64,000 bases of DNA from Syngnathus acus (GCF_901709675.1 NC_051094.1:17460501-17524500); one strand, 5' to 3'; positions 11,102-22,852 are shown, counted from the stretch's first letter. Made by a program: numbers and translations. Notes: generated from the sequence alone by a model not told the origin.

Positions 11102-11107
11102 AATAAA
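11102..11107 (+). promoter_or_regulatory. candidate polyadenylation signal AATAAA for nelfb
   Basis: First canonical hexamer downstream of the nelfb stop codon, in the context GTGAATAAATTG. A second AATAAA is at 11165-11170 and could be used as well. Confidence 0.5.
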
Positions 11108-11232
11108 TTGCAACACATTTTGAGTGAGTAGTGTTATTGATAGGATTACATTGCCAGAGTAGACAATAAACAATGTCTCTTGAAGAATTATCTGCCAACA
11201 GTATGCAGTGTTGCAAATAATTTTTTATGTAC

Positions 11233-11340
11233 CTACAATGCATCCAAAAAGTATTCACGGCATTTCATGTTTTCCAAAATTTATGTTTAAAGCCTTATTC
11301 CAAAATGAAATGACAAAATAATTTCCCCATTTTAAAATGC
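11233..11340. mobile_element. Tc1-like terminal fragment
   Basis: Reads AATGCATCCAAAAAGTATTC and then AAGCCTTATTCCAAAATG, the sequence of a common fish Tc1-like terminal repeat. No partner end or transposase is nearby. Confidence 0.55.
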
Positions 11341-12117
11341 GACACTTAACACACCTCACTCTGTCAGCTTTGTGTCTAAACGGAAGCAAGCTCAAGCAGT
11401 ACCTCTCTTTCCAGGTTAAGACACTTTTTTGTGAACTTAGTGAATGTTGTTTTCTTGTCAAGGTTCCTAAAATGTTGCAAACAGTTTTTCTTATTGCAGC
11501 GACTTTTAACATGTTCAAAACATCTTCGCGACAAAAGCATCTGGTGACTCCAGCATAACATTGCTCGTTCGCCAACATGCAGATTTAGCTACTGTATGCA
11601 CCATGGATGTAAACTAAATAAATACAAATACATTTTAATTAAATAACAGTAAAATCTCTAATGACCACTTACTTTCTTCAATACCTCCAATTCTAGTATG
11701 TAATGCATACCGTAAAATCAGTTTTGAAACTTAAAGGCATATATCACTGAGCTGCAAAATTTTGGGTGTGCACACATAGTGAATAATTTCTTCAGCGTTG
11801 GCCCAAAATCGCAAATAGTCGCAGAAATGTTCACTGAAAATTTTCATAATCTCTAACAATTGTATCGCTGCAAAGAAAATTTGATGGTGACAAGAACTGT
11901 TCACAATCATTACAACTGTTTCTGATTGTCTGGCTGTGTTGTAATGGAGTGAGAAAGAGGTAGAATTTTACAACTAGTGTACAATATCCTGTCACACTAT
12001 TGTGTGTTCACCAGGCTACAATTGGTAATTATACTTAATTCCACTATTGTGACAAGTTGAAGGTTTAGTTTTTTAATTTGAGAATCCCCACTTTTACTAG
12101 AAAGAGGTTAAAACAGT
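11341..12117. other. Intergenic, no recognised element
   Basis: AT-rich sequence downstream of nelfb. Short open frames on both strands have no recognisable similarity. Confidence 0.55.
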
Positions 12118-12425
12118 TACTCAGTGGCCTAGTGGTAGAGTGTCCGCCCTGAGACTGGAAGGTTGTGGGTTCAAACCCCAGCCGGGTCATACCAAAGACT
12201 ATAAAAATGGGACCCATTGCCTCCCTGCTTGGCACTCAGCATTAAGGGTTGGAATTGGGGGGGTTAGATCACCAAATGATTCCCGAGCGCGGCGCCGCTG
12301 CTGCTCACTGCTCCCCTCTCCCCCAGGGGATGGATCAAAATCACACGGGGATGGGTCAAATGCAGAGGACAAATTTCACCACACCCAGATGTGTGTGTGA
12401 CGATCATTGGGACTTTAACTTTATT
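12118..12425 (+). mobile_element. Full-length tRNA-derived SINE
   Basis: The head carries a polymerase III A box (TGGCCTAGTGGTAGAGTG) and B box (GGTTCAAACCCC) in tRNA-like spacing. The body follows (CATTGCCTCCCTGCTTGGCA, then CCCAGGGGATGGATC) and it ends with a TTTAACTTTA tail. It is the most complete of the copies at 3151, 3943, 27048, 55178, 58689 and 62941. No clear target duplication was found. Confidence 0.85.
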
Positions 12426-13265
12426 ATCAAACCATCTGTGTCACTCCAAATCATTAAATCCATCGATCAAATTTCTCATCCTTTGTCAACAAGGCCGCGC
12501 GTGCGGCGCTGACATCAGCCTCATCGTTGTTCCACAGATCTAGTATATAACTATATTGTAGCGTTAACGTACCAGGAAAGACGTGGGTTTGGTAAACGGC
12601 TATTTAACAAAACAAGAGTTCAAAGAGCCAACAACTACTGAACTGTAACAATAAAAACATATACAAGTTGCTACACGAAATAAAATATATCAAATAACTA
12701 TAACATAAATAGTTCACCGCCACACGGCCCCAAGCACCGGCGTCGACTTCCAGGCGTGTGGCGGCGTGGACTCCCAGCTCCGGAGGTGGCACTTCCAGCC
12801 ACGGAGGTGGCACTTCCAGCCACGGAGGTGGCTGGGACCTCCGTAGAGTAGGACCGGGCGTGCGTAGGAGCAGTGTCCGACCCCCATCCACCGTCCCCGT
12901 ACAGCCAGCTGCCGAGCGGCGCCCCCGACTTCCAGCCACGGAGGTGGAAGAGAGCTCCGTAGAATAGGACCGGCATGCGTAAAAGCCATGTCCGAGCCCC
13001 ATCCACCGTCCCCGGACAGCCACCCGGCCAAGCGCCGGCCCCTGACTTCCATCCACGGAGGTGAAAGAGAGCTCCGTAGAGTTGGACCGGGCGTGCGTAA
13101 AAGCCATAATAGTTTTTCAAACCTTCTGTGTCACTCCAAATCATTAAATCCTTCAAACTCTTCGTCCTCCGTGTCACTTACAAACAAAGCCGCTAATGAT
13201 GCCGGTAGTACGTGGGGCCCTTCGTCATCTTCGTCATCCCAGGACCGAATCCTTTGTCCTTTATG

Positions 13266-16238
13266 ATGGCGCCGCGGATGGCAGCCACGGTGAGTCGCTC
13301 TCTGTTTCTTTGTCTTATTTTGTGTGTTTTCTGTGTCCTCTGCTGTCCATCCCGGATTACTTTTACCAGAGAAGCGCTGTTAAACATCGGACAGTCTTCT
13401 TCTGGTATTTTCTCTCCTGTTCTCTCTGATTCAGACTGTTTGTCGGAGATTCTAGCCGGAGCGGCGGTGCTATACAAGCTAGCCCGACGGCGGCGCGGAA
13501 AACGAGCCGGAGCACTCGTAAAGCTGAGGCAGAGAGGGTTCCGTTCTGCCCTACCGTCAATTCATCTGGCGAATGTCCGCTCCCTGGCGAACAAGATGGA
13601 CGAACTGCTGCTCCTCACTTCAAGGAACACGGACTTCAGCAGATCCGCCGCGCTGTGCTTCGTTGAAACGTGGCTCAGCGAACAAACCCCCCACCACGCC
13701 GTGGAGCTAGCGGGTTTTCGGCTAACTCGTGCAGACCGCAGCGCGGAGCTCTCCGGAAAATCAAAGGGAGGTGGTCTCTGTTTCTACATTAATGAACGTT
13801 GGTGTACTGATGTCACGGTGTTGAAAGAGTTTTGCAGCCCTCTCCTAGAAACACTTTTCATAAACTGCCGGCCGTTCTATTCACCACGGGAGTTCTCCTC
13901 AATCGTCATGGCGGCTGTTTACATTCCACCACACGCACGTGCGAGTGAAGCCACGCAGATGCTGGCTGACCAGGTAACAGACATGGAGAAACTTCTACCA
14001 AATTCACTAATCATTGTTCTGGGTGATCTTAACAGGGCGAACCTCGCACACGAACTCCCCAGATACAGACAGCACGTAACGTGTCCCACCAGAGGGGCAC
14101 AGACTCTGGACCACTGCTACACCGTGATCAAGGATGCATACCACTCTGCGGCTCGTGCAGCTTTAGGACTCTCGGACCACTGTCTAGTTCATCTGATCCC
14201 GGCCTACAGTCAGAAACTAAAAACTTCTAAGCCTGTGGTGAGGACTGTGAGGAAGTGGACAGTGGAGTCAAGGCAGGACCTCCAAGCCTGCTTTGACTGC
14301 ACCGATTGGGGAGTTTTCGAGGCTGCAACTTCAGACTTGCATGAACTCACTGACACTGTCACATCATACATCAGTTTTTGTGAGGATCTGTGTGTGCAGA
14401 CTAAGACCTTCTGCACGTACAACAACGACAAACCTTGGTTTACACCGAACCTCAGGAGGCTGCGCAAAGTCAAGGAGGAGGCCTACAGGAGCGGCGACCG
14501 CGACCTGTTCAAGCAGACCAGAAACACACTGAACCGAGAGGTCAGGAAAGCCAGGAGGTGTTACGGGGAGACCCTGAAGAGACACCTCTCTGCCAATCCT
14601 GATCCCTCAACAGTGTGGAAAGGTCTGCAGAGCATCACGGGGTACAAGAAACGAACCCCCCGTCCTGTGGAGAGCCCAAGGCTTGCTAACCAGCTAAACA
14701 GGTTCTACTGCAGGTTTGATCGGTCCTCCCACACAACGGGACTTCCTGCAGCACAATCTACATACTCACCTCTCCCCACAACTACTCTGTCCACACCTCT
14801 ATCATCGTTGTCACCCACTCTCTCTCTTGCAGAGGCCGCGCCCGCACTCCAGATCCGCGAGGAGGAAGTGCGCCAGATGTTCCGGAGAGAAAAGACCAGG
14901 AAGGCACCGGGCCCAGACGGCGTGTCACCTTCCTGCTTGAAAGTCTGCGCTGAGCAGCTGGCGCCCACCTTTGCACGGATCTTCAACCGTTCTCTGGAGC
15001 TGTGTGAGGTGCCCTCGTGCTTCAAGAGCTCCACCATCGTTCCAGTGACCAAGAAGCCCGCCATCACGGGTTTGAATGACTACAGACCTGTCGCACTGAC
15101 ATCTGTGGTCATGAAATCTTTCGAGAGGTTAGTGCTGAACCACCTGAAGGATGTCACGGGCCCCCTGCTTGACCCCCTCCAGTTTGCCTACCGGGCAAAC
15201 AGGTCAGTGGATGATGCGGTCAACATGGGGCTGCACTACATCCTGCACCACCTGGACACCCCAGGAACGTACGCCAGGATCCTGTTCGTGGACTTCAGCT
15301 CGGCGTTTAACACCATCGCTCCTGACATCCTCCAACAGAAGCTCATCCAGCTTGCGGTGCCTGCCTCCACCTGTCAGTGGATCACCAGCTTCCTGACCAA
15401 CAGGAGACAGCGTGTGAGGCTCGGGGGCATCACATCTGACACCCGGACCACCAATACTGGAGCCCCTCAGGGGTGCGTCCTCTCCCCACTGCTCTTCTCT
15501 CTCTACACCAATAATTTCTCCTCAGGTGACTCTCCTGTGAAGCTCCTGAAGTATGCAGACGACACCACTCTCATCGGACTGATCCAGGACGGTGATGAGA
15601 CTGCGTACAGACAAGAGGTGGAGCGGCTGGTCCACTGGTGCAGCCAAAACCACCTGGAGCTGAACCCGCTCAAGACCGTGGAGATGACAGTGGACTTCAG
15701 GCGAGACCCTTCACCACTTTTACCCCTCACTATCCGCAGTAATACTATTCTCTCCACAGACACCTTCAAGTTCCTGGGAACCACAATCTCTCGGGACCTG
15801 AAATGGACCGGCCACATAGACTCTGTCCGGAAGAAGGCCCAGCAGAGGCTGTACTTCCTGAGACAGCTCAAGAAGTTCAACCTGCCGCGAGAGCTTCTGA
15901 AGACCTTCTACACTGCCATCATCCAGTCTGTCCTCTGCACCTCCATCACTGTCTGGTTTGGATCGGCCTCCAAACAGGACAAGCACAGACTGCAACGGAC
16001 AATCAGGACTGCAGAAAAGATCATTGGAATCAACCTCCCATCTATCCAAGACTTGTACCTGTCCAGGACCAGGAAACGTGCAACGAACATCTCTACAGAC
16101 CCTTCTCACCCAGGTTGCAGTCTGTTTGAACTACTCCCCTCCAGACGGCGTTATAGAGCTCGGTACGCCAAAACCAGCAGACACAGAGACAGCTTCTTCC
16201 CCCAGGCTGTTGCTCTGATGAACTCACACCACTCTTAG
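13266..16238 (+). CDS. LINE ORF: apurinic endonuclease plus reverse transcriptase (990 aa, open)
   Basis: The protein nicks target DNA and copies its own RNA by target-primed reverse transcription. I start at the ATG at 13266, the first inside the element; open sequence upstream belongs to the host MITE. Endonuclease signatures are in order: [29 protein letters not shown] and LGLSDH (about residues 95-310). Reverse-transcriptase signatures follow: [32 protein letters not shown] and the catalytic KYADDT (near 780), then the thumb and a C-terminal basic segment. No stop or frameshift is visible across 2973 bases, and all key acidic residues are present, so the copy could be recent or even competent. 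The GDLN box differs slightly from the usual GDFN. Confidence 0.88.
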   Translation: MAPRMAATVSRSLFLCLILCVFCVLCCPSRITFTREALLNIGQSSSGIFSPVLSDSDCLSEILAGAAVLYKLARRRRGKRAGALVKLRQRGFRSALPSIHLANVRSLANKMDELLLLTSRNTDFSRSAALCFVETWLSEQTPHHAVELAGFRLTRADRSAELSGKSKGGGLCFYINERWCTDVTVLKEFCSPLLETLFINCRPFYSPREFSSIVMAAVYIPPHARASEATQMLADQVTDMEKLLPNSLIIVLGDLNRANLAHELPRYRQHVTCPTRGAQTLDHCYTVIKDAYHSAARAALGLSDHCLVHLIPAYSQKLKTSKPVVRTVRKWTVESRQDLQACFDCTDWGVFEAATSDLHELTDTVTSYISFCEDLCVQTKTFCTYNNDKPWFTPNLRRLRKVKEEAYRSGDRDLFKQTRNTLNREVRKARRCYGETLKRHLSANPDPSTVWKGLQSITGYKKRTPRPVESPRLANQLNRFYCRFDRSSHTTGLPAAQSTYSPLPTTTLSTPLSSLSPTLSLAEAAPALQIREEEVRQMFRREKTRKAPGPDGVSPSCLKVCAEQLAPTFARIFNRSLELCEVPSCFKSSTIVPVTKKPAITGLNDYRPVALTSVVMKSFERLVLNHLKDVTGPLLDPLQFAYRANRSVDDAVNMGLHYILHHLDTPGTYARILFVDFSSAFNTIAPDILQQKLIQLAVPASTCQWITSFLTNRRQRVRLGGITSDTRTTNTGAPQGCVLSPLLFSLYTNNFSSGDSPVKLLKYADDTTLIGLIQDGDETAYRQEVERLVHWCSQNHLELNPLKTVEMTVDFRRDPSPLLPLTIRSNTILSTDTFKFLGTTISRDLKWTGHIDSVRKKAQQRLYFLRQLKKFNLPRELLKTFYTAIIQSVLCTSITVWFGSASKQDKHRLQRTIRTAEKIIGINLPSIQDLYLSRTRKRATNISTDPSHPGCSLFELLPSRRRYRARYAKTSRHRDSFFPQAVALMNSHHS

Positions 16239-16435
16239 AGTCTCAGAGTCATTACTGTGCAATAACATCCTGCTCTTCACTTTTTTGAATTTGTCTACAC
16301 TGTTTTTGCCATTTTTCACATGTCCTGAGTGTTGTTAGTCACCTAAATGTTGAACAGAGGGTGTGTTTTACCGAAGTCAAATTCCTTGTTTGGCACGCTC
16401 AAATATGGCGAATAAAAAACTCTTGAATCTTGAAT
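13266..16435 (+). mobile_element. Nearly full-length L2-like (CR1/jockey group) LINE
   Basis: A non-LTR retrotransposon with one long ORF and a short 3' tail made of CTTGAAT repeats. The 7-bp CTTTATG at 13259-13265 and 16436-16442 flanks it; the undisrupted host sequence is seen once in the related MITE at 20760-22077, which fixes the insertion point. Family naming from memory is provisional: L2-like is the best guess. Confidence 0.85.
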
Positions 16436-16612
16436 CTTTATGTAAACAAGTGCAGCGCCGCGCCGCTGACGTCACTTGCAGTTCAAATTACAGTAATCCC
16501 TTGCTACATCGTGGTTCGTTTATAGCGGTTTCACTTTTTTTTAATTTTAATTTTCAGTGTAAGTCGCCAAATTATGAAAAAAAAACGCGACTTATAGTCA
16601 GAAAAATACGGT

Positions 16613-17085
16613 AATTATTTGAGACCAACGGATGGACCTTGGCTCTTTTAAAAACAAATGTGCAAGGAATTTGAACTGTTTTCCAGATTTGTTCATTTAT
16701 GATGTGGGTCCAGGTTCCAGGCTTCAAAATTGTGTAATCTCTTTTTGGGGTTCGACAGTTCTTATCTTTGTATTCAGCCTTTTCAGGAATAAATTCCATC
16801 CACTTGTCCAAAGGAATATGAAGCTGAAATGACCGTTCAGGGTAAAAGGGGCCTGATTCCGAGCTTGCTTAACTGCTAGTTTCAGGATCAGTTTCATCAT
16901 GACTGAATCCCAGAGCTGACCAGATATTGTGTCTGTTTGTTTTTACAAAGGTGTACAGAGCCTTTGCAGACATCTTCTTTTCTAACTGGTCACGCAGATC
17001 TGTCCACACAGTAGCGCTTGGAGTGGCTATGTTACCATTTTCAAGTATGGCCTCTTTTGATGAGCAGGCCCCTGACTTCCATCCA
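16613..17085 (-). pseudogene. DNA-transposase gene fragment, N-terminal part (minus strand)
   Basis: On the minus strand the sequence reads about 150 codons with phrases LYTFVKTNRHNIWSALGF and WTHIINEQIWKTVQIPCTFV, ending KRAKVHPLVSNNY at the TA that abuts MITE copy A. One TAA interrupts it near 16873. It looks like the amino-terminal portion of the same transposase whose middle is at 22080 and whose end is at 27663. The superfamily is uncertain; a MULE/NOF-type DDE transposase is my best guess. It lies inverted relative to the rest. Confidence 0.6.
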
Positions 17086-17720
17086 CTGCAAAAATTAAAT
17101 CATTGTCTACTGCTGGTTGTTTGGGCATCTAGTTGAAGGACAAATAAATATAATCAGGATTCAGTGCTTGAATAATTAAAATAACACATGCGTTTTCATT
17201 ATAATTGCTATGCAGAGACGGAAAAATGATGCAAAGGGAACAATATTTTGACATCAAGATGTATTAAGCATGCTTTCTTTAGAAATTTAGTTTTCTTGGT
17301 CTGTGCAAATTACACACATCTAATATGACAATGTTAGCTAACTAGCTATTCAGACTACCTGGGGTGTTTTTAATTCTATATTGTATGAACTTGTTTTTTT
17401 TTCATTTTTTTTTACACATTTTACTTACATAGGTTGATGGTCGATGGTCACTTCCCAGAAAAAAACGCTTTCTGTCACTCACTGTTATTAAATCTTCGGA
17501 GATAGTTGTGCACTTGTCGCTTGAAAAAGTTGCACGCCTTTGTTTTTTGCCACCCTGTTGCGATATGTCTTACCGGCCTGCAGAGGTCACTTTGCATGGT
17601 AATTAGTTGGATAATACATGTGTAAGAATTGATGAGTTATCAGGATGTCAAGTGAAAAATTGTTATAATAAAATACATGACAGGGGGTTCATGAAGATGC
17701 ATAATTTTAATAATGAAAAT
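17086..17720. other. Intergenic, no recognised element
   Basis: AT-rich sequence between the transposase fragment and a minisatellite block. Nothing supported. Confidence 0.5.
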
Positions 17721-18565
17721 TTACAATGGCACAAACAAATGGTTAATTAACGATCCATGGAGCAAGGATTTGACATCTTTAGAAAAAAAATTCATATTAA
17801 ATAAATGACAAATTGAATGATTCACTGAGCGCAAACTAAATTTTTTGCGGCACAAACGAACGGTACCATTTTGGGTCCATTTCGTAGTCAATGAGGGCTG
17901 AGTGATGTCATTGCGATATATTAAATGTTTAATATCTACGAAACCGTACCAGCACAAATGAAAGTTTTTGCAGCACAAACGAACGGTACCATTTTGGGTC
18001 CATTTGGAGGTAAATGGGGGGCTGAGTGACATCATCGCTATAAATTACAAGTGTAATATCTACGAAACCGTAGCAGCACAAACTAAAGTTTTTTGCGGCA
18101 CAAACCAGCACAAACGAACTGTACCATTTTGGGTCCATTTGGAAGTTAATGAGGGGGGCTAAGTGACCTAATCGCTATAAATTAAATGTGCAATATCTAC
18201 GAAACCGTAGCAGCACAAACAAAAGTTTTTGCAGCACAAACCAGCACAAACGAACGGTACCATTTTGGGTCCATTTGGAGGTAAATGGGGGGCTGAGTGA
18301 CATCATCGGTATAAATTAAATGTGTAATATCTACGAAACCGTAGCAGCACAAACGAAAGTTTTTGCAGCACAAACGAAGCACAAAGGAACGGTACCATTT
18401 TGGGTTTATTTGGAGCAGATGGGGAGCTGGGTGAACTCTGGATGACCTATAAAATAATTTTTCATAACTAAAAAAAAACTTTGAAGCACAAACGAAACTT
18501 ACGGCACAAACAGGCACAAACGAAAAACTATTTTCCTTGAATTTTGTGTGGGGTGGGGGGCCAAC
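17720..18565. repeat. Minisatellite block, units of about 122-136 bp
   Basis: The landmark GGTACCATTTTGGGT recurs at about 17862, 17985, 18120, 18256 and 18391. Each unit also has GAAACCGTAGCAGCACAAAC and GCTGAGTGACATCATCG. Inside the units the 10-mer GCACAAACGA is itself repeated. A related shorter block with the same right-hand border (GTGTGGGGTGGGG ... CTTCACGCAGGT) lies at 31860-32350. Confidence 0.85.
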
Positions 18566-19035
18566 TTCACGCAGGTCTCAAACCAACATCTGTCTTGATA
18601 CAAGTCGCTCGAGGGTGACAAAGTATGGTAAGTGGAGTCAACATGTCAAAACTGATTTCAGATTAGATTGTATAGGTCAAGGACGTCTTTTTGAGTTGGC
18701 ATGATTTTAAATAGTTGGTATCAGTTTTGTTATTGATGTGTATGGGGTTTTCTGGCAATTCTTTTTAATATTCAAACATTCAACTGAGATTTAATGAAGA
18801 TATCAGCAACATCTTTCTGAGACGTCATAATTTAGAATCGTTGAAATAATTGCATTTTCATTAACTGTTGAGTTGGCAGCTTAAGGCAATCCTTGACATT
18901 TTAAAAGGCAAGTTTTTACGATCTGGAATTAACATCGTAGATGTCTCTAAAGTCTTGTGTTAATTACGTTTTTAATGATTGAAATATTTATTCCTATACG
19001 TAATTGTGACTAGTCAAATGGACATTTAATTCAGT
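18566..19035. other. Intergenic, no recognised element
   Basis: No repeat or coding similarity recognised. Confidence 0.5.
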
Positions 19036-20560
19036 TCAAAGTCAAAGTCAAAGTCAGCTTTATTGTCAATCCCTTCATATGTCAAGACACACAAAGAAAC
19101 CGAAATTCCGTTTCCTCTATCCCACGGTGACGAGACATACAAGTAGACGACACAAAATAAAAACAAGAAGGCACAAACAATAAATAATACACAAAAAATA
19201 ACAATATAAATAAAATGAGCGATGAATAAATAATAACCCAATAACCCAATAAATAAGAGGAGCAAAACTGAGCCAGCAGACAGTAAGCACAGCGCAGAGA
19301 ACAGGACGCTACGCTGAAAGGGGGAGCGAGTTCAGGATCCTAACAGCCTGGAGTATGAAGCTGTTGGAGAGTCTGGTGGTGCGGGAGCGCAGGCTCCTGT
19401 ACCGCCTCCCAGAGGGCAGAAGATCAAACAAAGAGTGAGCGGGGTGACTGACATCACTCACAATCTTGGTCGCCTTGCGGGTGAGATGGGAGGTGTAAAT
19501 GTCCGTCAAGGAGGGGAGAGAAGCACCAATAGTCTTACCAGCCGTTTTCACTATGCGCTGCAGGGCCTTCAAGTCGTAGTCAGTGCAGCTGCCACCCCAA
19601 ACAGCAATACAGCTGGAGAGGACGCTCTCAATGGTGCCGCGGTAAAACCTAGTCATGACGGCCGGAGGAGCGCCCGCTCGCCTGAGTTTCCGAAGGAAGT
19701 ACAGGCGGCGCTGGGCCTTCTTCGCCAGCGATGCGGTGTTGGTGGACCAGGAGAGATCCTCACTGATGTGCACCCCCAGGAACCTGGTGCTGCTCACTCT
19801 CTCCACCACCGCACCGTCGATGGTCAGCGGCAGGTGTTGGGCGTGACCCTTCCGGAAGTCAACAACAATCTCCTTGGTCTTGTCGACGTTCAGCAGGAGG
19901 TTGTTGTCCCTGCACCACGTGGTCAGAAGGTCAACCTCCAGCCTGTACCGAGTCTCGTCTCCCTTGGTGATGAGACCCACCAGAGTCGTGTCGTCAGCAA
20001 ACTTCACTATGCGGTTGTCGCTGTAGGTGGCAGCGCAGTCATGCGTCAGGAGGGTGAAGGTCAGCGGACTGAGCACGCAGCCTTGGGGGGCCCCTGTGCT
20101 CAGCGTGATGCTGGCGGAGATTTTGTCGCCAACACGTACTACCTGTGGCCTCTGACAGAGGAAGTCCAGTAGCCAGTTGCAGAGGCAGGTACCGAGGCCC
20201 AGCTTGCCAAGTTTGCCGATGAGACGTTGTGGCACAATGGTGTTGAAGGCAGAACTGAAGTCCACAAACAGCAACCTCACATACGAGTCCCTCCCCTCCA
20301 GGTGGGTGAGGGCCGAGTGGAGGGCAGAGCAGATGGCATCCTCAGAGGACCGTTTGGCTCGGTACGCAAACTGGAAGGGGTCAATGGTGGGGGGAAGAAC
20401 GGATCGGATGTGCTCCATGACAAGCCGCTCAAAGCACTTCATGATGATGGCCGTAAGTGCCACGGGGCGGTAGTCATTGAAGCAGGACGGAGCAGGATTC
20501 TTCGGCACAGGTACGATGGTGGCAGCTTTGAAAGTTTGTCGTATTGTCTCGCTTCGGACA
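19036..20560 (-). mobile_element. 5'-truncated L2-like LINE, second family, minus strand
   Basis: The 3' end on the minus strand is TGACAATAAAGCTGACTTTG followed by repeats of ACTTTG, seen here as AAAGTCAAAGTC at 19039. The open reading frame 19309-20568 covers the reverse transcriptase from [16 protein letters not shown] onward. The endonuclease half is missing. Copies of the same family are at 30383-30834 and 52129-54177. Confidence 0.85.
19309..20545 (-). pseudogene. LINE reverse transcriptase, C-terminal ~410 aa, open but truncated
   Basis: Contains [59 protein letters not shown] and [15 protein letters not shown]. The catalytic box is FADD. The reading frame is unbroken to its stop, but the 5' half of the element was not copied, as is usual for LINEs, so it cannot encode an active protein. 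Confidence 0.85.
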
Positions 20561-20759
20561 AATGACATCCATTCTTTTTTAAATTGATGCGTATAGAATT
20601 TCTCATTCCTCCCATAAATATATTTTTAAGCCAAAATGCATTGGAGATTTTACTTGTATTTTACTGTATCCACAAATTTGTTTGTATATTTAATTGGTGC
20701 AATTCTTGTGCAATTATTGGAATCTTGTACACCAGAAATATCTCAGTAAGAAATGAATA

Positions 20760-22077
20760 CCGTATTCTTCGGACTATAAGTCGCGTTTTTTTTCCCTAGT
20801 TTGGGTGGGGGGCGACTTATAAGTGAAACCGCAATAAACAAACCGTGATGTAGCAAGGGATTACTGTAATTTGAACTGCAAGTGACGTCAGCGGCGCGGT
20901 GCTGCGCTGCGCTTGTTTACATAAAGGACAAAGGATTCGATCACGGGATGACGAAGATGACGAACGGCCCCACGTACTACCGGCATTATTAGCGGCTTTG
21001 TTTGTAAGTGACACGGAGGATGAAGAGTTTGAAGGATTTAATTATTTGGAGTGACACAGAAGGCTTGAAAAACTATTATGGCTTTTACGCACGCCCGGTC
21101 CTACTCTACGGCGCTTTCTTTCACCTCCGTGGCTGGAAGTCAGGGGCCGGCGCTCGGCAGCTGGCTGTCCGGGGACGGTGGTTGGGGGTCGGACACTGCT
21201 CCTACGCACGCCCGGTCCTACTCTACGGAGGTCCCAGCCACCTCCGTGGCTGGAAGTGCCACCTCCGGGGATGGAAGTCCACGCCGCCACACGCCTGGAA
21301 GTCGACGCCGGTGCTTGGGGCCGTGTGGCGGTGAACTATTTATGTTATAGTTATTTGATATATTTTATTTCGTGTAGCAACTTGTATATGTTTTTATCAT
21401 TACAGTTCAGTAGTTGTTGGCTCCTTGAACTCTTGTTTTGTTAAAGAGCCGTTTACCAAACCCACGTCTTTCCTGGTACTTTAACGCTACAATATAGTTA
21501 CATATATACTAGATCTGTGGAATAACGACAAGGCTGACGTCAGCGGCGCACGCGCGGCGTTGTTGACAAAGGACGAGAAATCTGATCGATGGATTTAATG
21601 ATTTGGAGTGACACAGATGGTTTGATAATGTTGTTTATATGATAGTTATTTGATATATACTTTATATATTGTTATATGGTTGTGTGGAATATTTAGAACT
21701 GCAACTCACGACGAGTCTTACGTCAGCGACGTGGCGCATACATAATCGTTTACATAAAGGACGATTAATGGATTTAATGAATTGGAGTGGTTTTATAAAC
21801 GTGTTATCTATGTAATAGTTCTTTGACTAACTCTGAATGTTACATCAGGCCCGTTCTCAGCTCTTCGTTTGTGTTTATGTCACGTTAGCATACCTATCGT
21901 TTAGCCTGCTGTTGCTCGTTCATGTCTGTTCTTGGTGTTGGATTTTGTCCAATAAATTTTCCCCAAAATGCGACTTATACTCCGGAGCGACTTATATATG
22001 TTTTTTTTCACTTTATTGTGCATTTTATGGCTAATGCAACGTATATTCCGGAGCGACTTTTAGTCCGAAAAATACGG
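20760..22077 (+). mobile_element. MITE copy B (complete), CCGTATTCTTCGGACTATAA termini
   Basis: Inverted ends CCGTATTCTTCGGACTATAA and CCGAAAAATACGG (right, preceded by CGACTTTTAGT), flanked by TA at 20758-20759 and 22078-22079. It has internal modules repeated with variation, such as GGATTTAATGATTTGGAGTG. Copy A (12426-16611) is its inverted relative and a third, partial copy is at 41466-42248. No transposase. Confidence 0.85.
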
Positions 22078-22852
22078 TATATCGAAATCAGAGGATACTG
22101 CAAGGACTGTCATGGCCTTCTCAACATTAATTGTGGCCGAGAGCCCGAAATTAACAGCCCAATCATATTGAACTGTTTCATTAAGAACAGTGACGACTCC
22201 CCACACACTGGTAGCTCAAAGCGGTTTCTATCTGGACAGTTGCGTGTGCAGGTAGCCAAGGAACTTTGTGAGGGCAGGATGGAACCACATGTATGGCGAG
22301 CATCACAGGCAAATAAACTGATGGACTTTGGAGATTCTGAGCCAAGCCACCTGCCAAATTTGGCCACCCTGCGCAAGTCAAAACAAGAGAAAAATTATTT
22401 GGCATTAGGTGACAAAAATCCAATTTTCTCATTGCAGATGTTGAAGTACAGTGCACCTCACAGTGACAGCATCAAAGACATTGGACTTGACAAGTTTTTC
22501 TGTCACTATTGGAGTCAAACAAAAATGCATGTGTACAAGACCTTAAAGAAATCTCACCCAATATTATGTGTTGATGCAACTGGCTCAATAGTTAAAAAAC
22601 TGATGAGACCGAATGGCATGTCTGGCCATATCTTCCTGTATCAGGGTGTTATGACAGGGCGTACCAGCTCCAGTGTCCCAGTCGTGCAGATGCTGTCAGA
22701 GAAGCATGATGTTACTGCTATCACACAGTGGCTGAAGGAATGGATCCATGCAGGTTCACCTGTTCCTAAAGAAGTGACTTTTCTCTGGCGATTCTTGGAG
22801 CTCTAGTCAAGGCTTTTACCCCTCATCCTGATCTGAAGAGCTACATCAATAG
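22078..22852 (+). pseudogene. DNA-transposase gene fragment, central catalytic part
   Basis: Directly follows MITE copy B. It reads YIEIRGYCKDCHGLL, then PILCVDATGSIVKKL (likely first catalytic Asp) and SGHIFLYQGVMT, QMLSEKHDVTAITQWLKEWI. A frameshift lies near 22785, after which the frame reads LAILGALVKAFTPHPDLKSY and is cut by the RTE-like LINE at 22853. The pattern is that of a DDE-type cut-and-paste transposase, probably of the MULE/NOF type; I am not certain of the superfamily. Confidence 0.65.

Larger units (their letters stand above)
10552..11126 (+). other. nelfb: nelfb 3' UTR (inferred extent)
   Basis: No AATAAA or ATTAAA is seen between the stop codon and the MITE at 10866; the first AATAAA lies beyond the MITE at 11102-11107. 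The mature 3' UTR therefore probably contains the MITE. The 3' end position is an inference. Confidence 0.55.
12426..16611 (-). mobile_element. MITE copy A, inverted, left end missing, split by an L2-like LINE
   Basis: The sequence 12426-13265 plus 16436-16611 is the reverse complement of the element at 20760-22077, including modules such as GACTTCCAGCCACGGAGG and GCCGCTAATGATGCCGG. Its terminus at the right is CAGAAAAATACGG followed by TA (16612-16613). The opposite terminus is lost next to the SINE at 12425. The LINE at 13266-16435 interrupts it. Confidence 0.85.

Noticed and set aside
12130-12185. A tRNA gene
   Set aside because: The A and B boxes belong to the head of a SINE; the sequence does not close a full cloverleaf and continues into the SINE body. 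The same applies at 55181 and 32788.
12604-13177. Several 110-167-codon frames on the minus strand, rich in Ser, Gly and Arg
   Set aside because: They overlap the repeated GC-rich modules of MITE copy A; the same frames appear in copy B at 21008-21444. No recognised protein and no splice context.
17720-18565. CRISPR-like array
   Set aside because: Units are 122-136 bp and wholly repeated, with no short repeats separated by unique spacers; the genome is vertebrate.
19435-20172. 245-codon frame on the plus strand
   Set aside because: Antisense shadow of the L2-like reverse transcriptase on the minus strand.
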